From contig NC_031497.1 of NCBI RefSeq assembly GCF_000237925.1, positions 17,144,481 to 17,208,480 on the forward strand: a stretch of 64,000 nucleotides of DNA, read 5' to 3'. This DNA is from Schistosoma mansoni. Taxonomy: Eukaryota > Platyhelminthes > Trematoda > Strigeidida > Schistosomatidae. The position numbers and the translations under genes are program-made. Shown one piece after another: positions 20,908 through 32,900 of the stretch; position 1 is the first letter of the stretch, and each line of letters begins with the position of its first letter. Under the pieces are notes generated by a model. It did not search any database, was not told the origin of the DNA, and worked only from the letters and a program-made list of their open reading frames with translations.

Positions 20908-23900
20908 ATGGAAACTATTATTGCTCATGTTCGTGAAGGGAATCTTCATGAAGTAAAATTATGGTTAGATGATATAGAAAATGATGTAAATCAAGGTGAC
21001 GAACATCGGTTCAGCCTGTTACATTGGGCTGCACGTGAAGGACAAAGAAATATAGTTGATTTATTAGTTATTCGTGGAGCTCGTATTAACGCTACAAATA
21101 TGGGTGATGACACAGCTTTACATTTGGCCGCAGCTCATGGACATTTTGATGTTGTACACTATTTGTTAAATTCTCACCGACTAAATGTGGATGCTGCAAA
21201 TGAACATGGTAATACAGCTTTACATTATGCTTGTTTTTGGAATCATTTAGAAATTGCTGAAGTGAGTCTTTTTGTTTAATTTCTAAACCTATCTGTTTAA
21301 ATTTTCGTAATGTTTCTCAGTTAGTCAAAAATAGATCGTATCTAGGCAAAAAGTGATCTCAGCTTCACTTTGAATTCTATCCTATTGTCTACTAAATTTA
21401 ATTTTCATTCGGAACCCCAACACGTTAAGACACATCCACCTTAACCCTTTAAAGATAGAATGTAACTCTTATCCAGCATTTTAGTGTTAATCTTTGCCAA
21501 CCTGTGTCACTGTAGATGCAAACGTTTTAAATAGTTTATTCCAAATATCAATTTTTTTTCATTTATACTTCACAGTTTACTACTTTGTGGTTGATTTTAT
21601 ATCTACCTAATCGATATTGAGAGTTATAGTACTGGATTAGTCTTACCCCAAATACTTCATCTTAAATGTGTAACCGATATATTTCTACATACATTTCGTC
21701 TGTATTACTCCTAAACCTAAAATTAGAAATCTATCAATCGGAAAGTTCTTTTATTCAGTTCAGTTAATTTTAATGATCCTGTTCATATAGCAAATGTATC
21801 AAGTTATAAATATCATTTGTATAAGCATGATTTAAAGATTCTATCTTTATGACATGTATATGTAAGCAACAAATATAAGGTTTACAAAATCTGATGGATT
21901 TTCAATGAATGTTTTGTGATACATATTTAATAAGATGTTTAAGTTTTATGTCAAATAAATTCTGGAAATTTTTGTACTTGAGTATAAATTTCATTTCATA
22001 AGATTATGTTAAGATCGTCATACGCTTAATTGTTTTTTCCATCTCTTACATATATCCAATTATAAGGAAAAGGTGAACTAGATCTTGGTTTGTGAGACAA
22101 ATCCTAATACATGGTCAAAAATGTCATATCATAAAGGGTAACATACTTATTTGTGTAACTACAATGCAGTAATTTAAACGGTCGGTTCCCAACTATCTTA
22201 TCGCCAGTTCATTTACTTAGGTGTGAATAGTAAAACATTATCTTTGGTTTTCTCACAATAGGTTTGTTTTCTAGATCAATATATAAACTTCCATTTAGCT
22301 GCTAAACTGCTGTGTAATCAAATATAGTTATATTTTTGAATTTTCACTAGTAATTGAATCCAGGATGTACGTTTTGTATTTGTGTCCTAGCGTCATGATG
22401 CTCACAATGAGACTCAAATTCGCCATCTATAGCCTCGAACAGCAACGCGCTATTCACTAAGGCACTGTATTAATGTAGCCGTTAACTCAGGATGTATGAA
22501 TGTATTCGTAAGAGTTTGTATTACGTTGCTAGTAACAATCCAAAAAATATACCAAACCATGCATATATGGAATTTAGTGAGGGAACAGCTCATGATGTAG
22601 ACATGCCAACAGAAAATAATCACATGGAGTCCTGAACATCAACAAAAAGATACATTTCCTCACAAGTGTGATTAGTTCACGTTATATCTGTACTGAAGCA
22701 GGTGATTTTTAATAACCATCAACTAACTATTCGCTCAACTGGAAAAATGGGGAAACCAGAATCAGAGGCTTTAATGTCCAAGAATTAAGTTGTAGCGATG
22801 GTTCTGCCGAAATGAGACACCAGTAACTTATATTACTGAATAACCAACAGCTCGTCTCACCAGAGATTGAAGGAGTTAGAATTGGTCACCCCTAACGACA
22901 GCTAGCCCCCAAATGCCCTGGTACAGCCGAGAGTGGGGAGAGTCCACTCTCCCTCTCCAAATGCTCTCACATGGCCACGCGAATATATAGCCTCTGCCAG
23001 GGAAGTCCTACTCACTGCCTTCTCGCACCAGGGTGTTGTTCACGAAAGTGAGAGGACGAAAACCGAATGCCTGGCGCTTTAACCGGGTTGGTGGATGTGG
23101 AGTGTCCACCTAGGGGAGTTGGAAAACCCTGATTCCGAACCAATGGTGCACGTGGGCTACAGTATCCCGATGGAACGAATGGCGTTTGAACCTATTGTTG
23201 GTCACCGGCTACCATGGGACTGCATCTCGTCACGATGCTCCACTGCCTTGTGGATTAGACCTTCAGGTCAAAGGCTCTGGGTGTGGCCCCCTAAGAAAAC
23301 CACCTGCTTCAGTTCGGGCACCTGGGCAGTATCACAGCCCTCATACAAATCAGATGAGATTTGCGCGGCGCATATGTATCTGGTGCTTCCTTGTACCAAT
23401 ATTTATGTGTTTAAATAAATAAATAAATAAATAACGACAGCTACCCATATTTCCACTTAGATTCAGTGCTATTGCATTATAAATTGCTAATAAAATGTGG
23501 TATATGACTAGCTTCAACCAGTTGATCACCTTTTCAATGGGTGGGTTCATCGATAGCGATCCCTTTCCTTCTTCACGCTTTTCAAGAAAGGTATATACTT
23601 TGTGGGATGAAATCATTCACGTGTATTGTATTGCTGTGCGATGTGAATAAGCTGTATTATTGATCCCTGGATAAATATAAATCTGTGTTTACGACCTTCA
23701 CACCAAAAAATTAGTTTAAACTGTATGAAAGGATTAATTCTCCAGTTAATCATTTACTCTGGTAAAAACATTTATAAACAATCAGTTTATCTGGCGATCT
23801 TATTTCTCAAATAAACAAGCTAAATCTATAGGTATTGATGGTAACTCTGAAATATTTCACCTGTGTAAGCTGATCTCCATTTATTTCGTAGTGTTATAAT

Positions 23901-26900
23901 TGTATTTTTGCTAATAAACGACCCAGCTATTCCTATTGCTTAGTATTCTTATACAATGACACTCGACAAGACCCCAAAATCAGAACACGTTTAACAGGAA
24001 TTAAATTGTATTCACAAATAATGATGGTATGTGAACAGCAATCACTAGTTTGAATAACGTTCATATATTTATAGTATATACATAAGAAGCTTCTAGATTT
24101 TTCTCCAATAATTTGCCAGGGTCGATTGGTTTGGAATTAGCCAATCAGTACGCAGCAACACCATCATGCATGAAACATGCTTTAATCCAATCTATGTCCC
24201 GCTAACACCTCCCCCTTGAGCAGATTCGTAGGATCTGGTGCTAGGGTCCAACTGCAACCGAGTGACTGGTCTGCGCTTTCGATCTGTCCATCGTCTAGGC
24301 AATAAGGAAGTTGTATCACTCTTTGCTTGCACAGAAACTGACCTGTCTGTTCCGGGCGTTTTGATTTCAAAGGTGTCTAGCAGAACGTCAAGAGGTATTC
24401 GATGTCGATTCTCGCTGCTGGCTATCGAAGTTGCTTTCAGTTGATTAGCATGATGTATCCAAACTTCTGAGCCAACTGACACCTCATAAACCACATTCCC
24501 TTTCTTTCTCACGATCCGACCAGCTGTCCACGTAGGATGTTTACCACGATAGTCCATAGCAAGTACTTTTTGACCCACCGTGAACAATCGTCTTTGTGCC
24601 CCATGGTGTCGATTGAACTGCTTCTCCATCGATAAGTTTCGTTGGGGCTCACGAGCTGGCGTCGGACGGATGACATCGAAATGTGTCCTTATTTTTTTGA
24701 CAAGTAATGCTTCCGCTGGAGAGACCCCATTTGTTGTTTGAGGGTTCGGTGTAGAACGGTAGATAAACAGGAACCTCTCTAAGATCTCGTCGGTGGTACC
24801 CTCCCCTCTTGATTTTTTTAGAGCATTTTTGAACGTACCAACAAAACGTTCTACCTGGCCATTCGATTGCGGATGGAATGGAGGTGTTCGGATATGCCTG
24901 ATTCCGTTCTGCTGACAAAATTCTGGAAAGATAGATGATGTAAATTGTGTGCCGTTGTCGCTGACTACTTGTTCTGGAACCCCGAAACGACTGAATAATT
25001 GCCGCAGTTTTCTAACTGTGCAGCTTGCTGTTGGATGTTCCATGATGAAGATTTCCGGCCACTTTCTGTATGCATCAACTACCAGAGGGTAAGTTTGTCC
25101 ATGGAATGGATCAGCGAAGTCTAAATGTATACGCTGCCACGGTGACTGTGGTATCGGCCATGATTGCAACTCTGCTTTTCGTGGTGCTTTTGCTGCCAAT
25201 GCACATTTTGTACACGAACGGGATAGCTGCTCGAGTTGGGTATCTAATTGTGGCCAGTATACATAACTTCGTGCTAGCGCTTTCATGCGGTTTATTCCGG
25301 GATGTCCTGCATGCAGCTGTTTGAGGACTGCTGGTTGCAACTTCTTTGGGATTATGACACGTTCAGCAAACATGAAACAATCGTCGATGATTGAAAGAGA
25401 TAGTCTGCGCTGATAAAACTGCTGAATCTCTGTTGAACTGATCTTCGAGGGCCACCCTTCTAGGTGGAACTTTCTAACCTCTTGTAGAACAGGGTCTCGA
25501 AGAGTCTCTTTTCTGACTTCATCTGACGACACTGGAGTGTTTCGAATTGCCGCTGCTACTACACTCCGTATTTCTGGATTCTTTTCATCTGTCTTTTTTG
25601 CATGTGAAGTGGTGTCTAATGATAGACAAGACACGTTACAAACGCTGTTGATGGGTATATCCATTAATCCAAGTTTTTCTAACATATCTAGACCAAGTAG
25701 ATCAAGGTTTGGTCGTTCTGTTAGATGACATACCCCTTTACAGTTATTTCCATTGAAGGAAAATTCACATTGTAATTCGCCAACTAGTTTTAGTACGCCT
25801 CCAGATGCATTTTTAGCCGTTTTCTTGGATGGCTTCATTGGCGGCTTCCCAAGCAGGTTAAACGTTTCTCTAGACACTAGAGTAATATCGGATGCTGAGT
25901 CAATTTGAAGACGAGCCGCTATACCATTAATCTGGATCGTAACATACTTTCTCCGAATGTCATAGTCTGTTTGAAAAGCTGCTACCAGAGAAAGAGATTT
26001 AGACTCAGCTGATTTTACCACACGTGAAAGACGTTTATACTTCTTCTTGGGCTGGGACGTACGATTCGGTGGACAATGGCCTTCTTTATGTCCACGTCTG
26101 TTGCACACCTGACATTTATGCTTCTTAAATGGACAGAACCGTACATAAGGCCAATCGCCGCATAACCAACAGGCATCCGTTGGTTTGTTATGAGTTTTAT
26201 TGGGCTTCTGACTTTTTAACCTAGTCATAGCATTTACACTACTGCAGGTTAAATTAGAATTTACCTGTTCAATTAACTGATTGTCGTGTCTGATGTTTTG
26301 TAGTCGTTTACACTCATCTGTCAATGTCTTGAGTGTGACGTTTGGGTCTTGATCCAAACGAGTTAGAAGTCTGGTTCTAATTTCAGCATCTTGTGGTGAC
26401 TGCAGAGTTTTGATGAATGTAAGGCATTTAAATTGATCTTCTGTCAACGAGCGTAACTTGAACCGTTCACACTCTCTGTTGACGACGTCTGCTAGAGCAC
26501 CATATTCATCGGCTTCACGTTTCACCAAATTCAGACACTGATATGGAATACTAAACAATGAGGAAGATTCACCGAATATCTCTGACAACTGCGTTACTGT
26601 CTCCTCGAAACTGAGCTCTCGAGGTAACTTTGGCAATATATGATCAGCATAACGTACATGCTCATTGCTTCCCAACTTACGCATCAACAACCGAGTCTTC
26701 CATGCGTCATCTTGTTGACAGAATTCTATTCTAAATGTACCTTCCCAACGCTTGAACCACGTGAGAAAGGTATTTCCACTTTCGGGATCATATATAAATT
26801 CTGGGATGCTGTTAGCAACTGCATCACAAGAAGTACTTGAAACAGAATGTGAACTCGAGTTTTGGATGCTAAACTGTTGCATCAGAGTCTCCAACAACCG

Positions 26901-29900
26901 CATTTGTGCATCAAGTTGTGCTTGCTGTTGTTGTAGTATTCTGCTGAGCTGGTCATCTGATATAGGCATTTTGAATGAATTTTCCTTTTTCCTCGTCGCC
27001 ACTGTAATAATTGTATTTTTGCTAATAAACGACCCAGCTACTCCTATTGCTTAGTATTCTTATACAATGACACTCGACAAGACCCCAAAATCAGAACACG
27101 TTTAACAGGAATTAAATTGTATTCACAAATAATGATGGTATGTGAACAGCAATCACTAGTTTGAATAACGTTCATATATTTATAGTATATACATAAGAAG
27201 CTTCTAGATTTTTCTCCAATAATTTGCCAGGGTCGATTGGTTTGGAATTAGCCAATCAGTACGCAGCAACACCATCATGCATGAAACATGCTTTAATCCA
27301 ATCTATGTCCCGCTAACACGTAGTCACTTCAGCCCCTTGCAATCATTTAGCATTACTACTTCTTGTGTATTTCGGCTGATATTTTCAACCTAAATAATCA
27401 CACTACTTAAAGTAGGCAGACTTAGGTAGTTAGGTTATTCCGATTCAGAGTCTCATCAAGAGAAATTATCTTTGACACTTCCGGTGAAATGTGAATTTTG
27501 AGTTTAAATTACTGAAAACAGGATTGTTTATTTGGTTTCGAGTCAAAATTTCCTCGTGTTTTTGAGCGATGGTTCGTAATAATATGACCTGTTGTCCAAT
27601 AGCATCTAGTGTTGTTAGAGGTCCTCTCTTTGATCTTAGGTTTATTGACTCCTCATAATTTTATTTATTTATTTGAACACATAAATATTGGTACAAGGAA
27701 GCACCAGATACATATGCGCCGCGCAAATCTCATCTGATTTGTATGAGGGCTGTGATACTGCCCAGGTGCCCGAACTGAAGCAGGTGGTTTTCTTAGGGGG
27801 CCACACCCAGAGCCTTTGACCTGAAGGTCTAATCCACAAGGCAGTGGAGCATCGTGACGAGATGCAGTCCCATGGTAGCCGGTGACCAACAATAGGTTCA
27901 AACGCCATTCGTTCCATCGGGATACTGTAGCCCACGTGCACCATTGGTTCGGAATCAGGGTTTTCCAACTCCCCTAGGTGGACACTCCACATCCACCAAC
28001 CCGGTTAAAGCGCCAGGCATTCGGTTTTCGTCCTCTCACTTTCGTGAACAACACCCTGGTGCGAGAAGGCAGTGAGTAGGACTTCCCTGGCAGAGGCTAT
28101 ATATTCGCGTGGCCATGTGAGAGCATTTGGAGAGGGAGAGTGGACTCTCCCCATTCTCGACCGTACCTAACCGTATCTTCGATGCCTAACCTTTTATATT
28201 ACCTCTACTACTCTCTGATTTACCCTGACAATGTCACCTCGCTGTGCCGATGGAGTATGTCAACTTGAACTGATGTATATACGTACAAGGTTCCATATTG
28301 CGTGTGACCGACTAGTTGTTTGAAATAAAAAACAAGATCTTAGGGTTTCGCATAATGGACCGCCATTTGGTCGGTTTGATCTCTAGGGCAGAAAATTTTA
28401 TGGATCCAAACCAAGGTACGTGAATGTTTCCACCTCTTCCAGAGCTTCTCCATCAAGTGTGATTGTGTTGGTGGTCTCCGTGTTGTATTTGAGGATCTCG
28501 CTTTTTCCACTGCGAATGTTGTGGTTTGCTGCTTTAGAGGCAGCTGCTACACTGGCTGTCATCATCTGCATTTGTTGTTGTGTATAGGATAGAATAGTTA
28601 GGCCATCTGTGAAGTCCAAATCGTCGAGTTGCATCCAAGCTATTCACTGTATCTTGTACTTCCTCTGAGATGCGGAGGTCTTCGTAATCCAGTCGACCAC
28701 TAGGAGAAAGAGGAAGGCGGAGAGCCAACAGTCTTGTCTGATTCTGGTCTTCGCTTGGAATTCCTCTGTCAGCTGTCCTCGACTCACGACTTTGTCATGC
28801 AGTCCGTTGTGTGAATTCCGTATGATGATGACAGTTTTTTCTGGTACACCATAGTGTCGAAGACGGCTCCATAAGGTCCTCTTATCCACACCGTCAAACA
28901 CTTTGTCATAGTCAAGGAAGTTGATATATAGTGACGAATTCCATTCAATTGATTGTTTAATGATGATCTGTAGTGTCGTGATTCCACACAAATTGAGGAA
29001 AGCATCCAACTACGTCACAAGGCAAGCCCTCACATAGAATCCTCAAGGCCAAAGGAAAAGAGGAAGACCAAAGAACATATTATGCCGAGAAATGGAGACA
29101 CATGAGAAGAATAAACAAAGGTTGGATGGAATAGAAAGGAAGGCCCAGGACAGAGCGTGTTGGAGAATGCTGGTCGTTGGCCTATGCTCCATTGGGAGTA
29201 ACAGGCTTAAGTAAGGAAGTGTCGCGATTTGGTCTGTGCACGATCGATCCTTACGGAATCTAGCTTGTTGGGTATCTACTGCGTCTTTCATACGGTTCAG
29301 CAACACTCTGTCGAAAACTTTTCCTGGTATTGACAGTAGTTTGACTCCTCCGTGATCCTCACATTTGTTCAGATCTCCTGTCTTTGGTATCCTGATGAGG
29401 TATCCTTCTTTTCAGTCTGTTTGTGACACTTGTTCTTCCTCCCAAACCTTCCTGAATACAATGTGGAGCGTGATCGCAGTTACTTCTATGTCTAACTTTA
29501 GTGCCTCAGCTGGTATATTGTCAGGTCATGCTGCCCTCCCACTCTTGATTTGTCTGTTAGCCATCCTGATTTCTTCGACCGTTGGTGGAACGGCATCTAT
29601 ATGGAATGTCAGTGTGTGCTGCTTCGGTGTTCGTTGGATTCAATGGAGCTGGTCTATTCAAGAGTTCCTCGAAGAATTCTAATCACATGTTCCTCTGTTC
29701 TTGAATCTCGGTGATCGTCTTACCTTCTTTGTTCCTGACCGGTCTCTCTTGTTTACTATATTTCCCAGCCAGTTTCTTCGTTGTGTCATGTAGCTGTCTC
29801 ATAATTCCTTCTCGTGAAGCTTTTTCCGCTGTCGTTGCTTCATCTTTCAAGTATCTCTGCTTATCGGCTTAAATGCTCCTCTTCACTTTCTTGTTTGCTT

Positions 29901-32900
29901 CTGTGTAGTCAATTTGTGCCTTGACTTCTTCTGTTCTTGTTCGGCTGCTGTTAACTGCTGTCTTCTTGTTCTTCTTTTCTTGAATCTTGTCCATGGTTTC
30001 CATAGAGGTCCATTCCTTATGATGATGCTTCATGCAGTCTGGAACCTCCTGAAACATTAATGTTAGTGCTTTCGTCATCCCTTTCCAGTTGTCCTCCATA
30101 GTTTTATCTTCCTCTTTGAGTAGATCTTGTAAGCCTTGGAACCTGTTGTTGAGAGTTATCTTGAATTGGTTGAATTTGTTAGTATCTCGAAGGAAGGCTG
30201 TATTGAACCTTTGTAATGCTGTTTGTACAGTTGTCAAGTGCTTCTTTAACTTCAGTTTCATCCTGGCTGCAACCCGGTGATGATCTGAAACCATGTCATT
30301 TCCTCTCTTAGTTCTTATATCTTCCATAGATCTTCTGAATGACTCTATTGGTGCAAATGTGATGTGCCAATGAAATTATAGGAAGAAATTATGCGATTAA
30401 ACGACTAATTACTTATGAGTAGTACAATGTAATAATTAAATTTCACGGTATGTCTGTCGCACGATGGGATGAGTCTATTTTGTAATCTGAATTTATATTT
30501 GCTGATTAAAGATGGAAAAGCTGAAACCGACTAGTACCTTAGTAGGATTTGAAGATGTTATTCTTTAGGTCACCTTTTCCTTTGTGTAACTCATTCTATA
30601 ATCAGTGTGTCTTATTTTCAAAATCGAGCATCCTTAGCTCCGGACTCCCCCTGTAACACGTCTAAGGTTGCTGCAAATCCCTAGCCCAAATAAAAAAGGA
30701 AGGTTGGTTACGTGGTTAGCAATCCCATCCCATAAAAAACGACTTTGCTTAAAACAACGCTTACCAAAAATAACAGTTTTAAACTGTTTAAATTCTCCAA
30801 ACACATAAACACGCTTTTAGAACACATCAAATTCACTTTCAAAAAGGAAGATGAAAATACTGAACTACCATTCTTAAACTGTTTAGTTAGAAGGAATCCT
30901 AATGGTCGTCTAGATTTAACCGACATTTAAATAGGTATGTGTGGTATATGTGCATCATGTGTGGATTGCCTTAAGTCACAACCATTATTAGCAGAGATAG
31001 ATGGTGCCAAAAAGAGACTGATCATTTGCAGTCCTAAGCATCAAATGGAAGGTTCATACAATCAATACACATGGATTATTCTTGGGTTTGCATAACATTA
31101 AAGAATAAAATGTGCAATCGGCCAATCGATACATGTTCTTTAATTACATTGAGGAAGCTCAAATGGAAAGGACGAATTTTTTAAAAGTGCAAACATGACC
31201 GTCTATCGTTTCACTATAGTTATGTAAAGTTACAGTGTCTTCATATGAATATATTTATTTATCCAAACAAACACGAAAAACTGCTTCAAAATAGTATCAT
31301 ACATTCATTAAGTAATTTTTTGTTTGCACTCTATTTGATTTGGTGAAAACTCACACCATGTATTCCATAGTTCATTCAACTTTTGACTCTCAGTAATTTC
31401 GCATTAATTCTTTATGCAATGGGATACCTCACTGTAGAACACGAATCTCTCTTATCTTGACTGAATTATTATGATGTTTACGATACGAATCAATTATCGA
31501 TAGTGAAGGGTTGGTTGATTTAACTTCACCCTCTTCAGTATTCACTAACTGTTGATTATTTCCGATACTAATTCATTTCATTAAACGCCTCTATCAAGAA
31601 CTTTATTAATTAGCCAAGGAGATAAGTAACCCATGTTAATTGAGAAATCTTCATTAATAATGGTAAGTTATGCTGACTCTTATATTTTTTCCGATTCAAT
31701 ACCTTTGGATGGTAGAAAATATTATCCATGAATATCCATCTTTCTTGAAAGATTGTATGTATATATCCCGTCATTGTAACATATATTGCACTTTATCTTA
31801 TTTTTTTTACAGTATTTAATTAAAAATGGAGCATGTCTTATGCAAGAAAATAAATATGGTGAAACTCCATTGGAATTAATTCGTCCACGTGCTGCAGCAT
31901 TAATTGCTCCATTAGCACAAGCTTTAGGACATGATTTATCTCATCGTCGACCTTTTCGTGATACAAGCTGGATTGGTACAAAAACACGAGCACGAGATGC
32001 TACTTTATATCGTCTTGAAGGTGAATCATGGGATCCTCGGGAAGTTGAATTAACAGGTGCCTTAGCTGATGGTCACGGTGCTGAGGTACTGAAAGGTTCA
32101 TTTAGACGGTGTCCAGTAGTCGTAAAAATGTTAAAACTACGAAATTGTTCAACAAGACAGGTTAGGCTAGTATTTTTTTTCCCAGAGATTCATACTTTCA
32201 GTCATCTTTTACATTTCGCTTCTTCGTGTTTTGTTAAATCTATAACCAATTTCATTCATATTTTACCTTTTTACTTTAAACTTGTATCTGTGTTTCTCTA
32301 TTCAACGTAATCTAACTTGAAGTGATATGGCTTTATAGCTCATTTAAACAGCTTTAGTAGTGCTGCGCTCAATGAACTGCGTGGTTGTATTCTAACGTAT
32401 TGATCGTTACGCTAGATCTCATCGCCATCAGTCTGCTTGAAATTAAAGTGAACTCTTATGTAGCAGAAACTAAGTATAAGAAAAGGCCATGGAAGTTTTA
32501 TAATTAAACCATCCGGCTCAGGTCATACAAATCCCTACATTTCTTTTTACGATTTAAAGAAAATTAAGTAATTTCATCATAGGATGTATCTTCTTTCATT
32601 TCCTTATAAATTCTGCGTCAATCATCCTCGAATTCGCATACTCGCTGTTGTCGACTTATAATACAAATTTAAATAACCTTAATAGATTTATGCTCACAAC
32701 TGCGTCAACATGTATGCTTCTATAACCTTAGTTTTATAAACAGTAGTTATTTTATTGTTTCATCTTACATAATTCTGCAAAGAAATTAATGAGCGAAAAT
32801 CCCCAGAACATTTCTCTTATCGTTTTCTACCTATCATAATTGGATAGTGTGATAGATCTCATGAGTTGTACGTATGTTGGTCATCAAACCGATATCTACC

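Noticed and set aside
23095-23418. 107-codon frame in the 520-base retroposon as a gene
   Set aside because: The same frame is kept only in the two near-identical copies; copies 3 and 4 change length and sequence freely, so there is no sign of selection on a protein.
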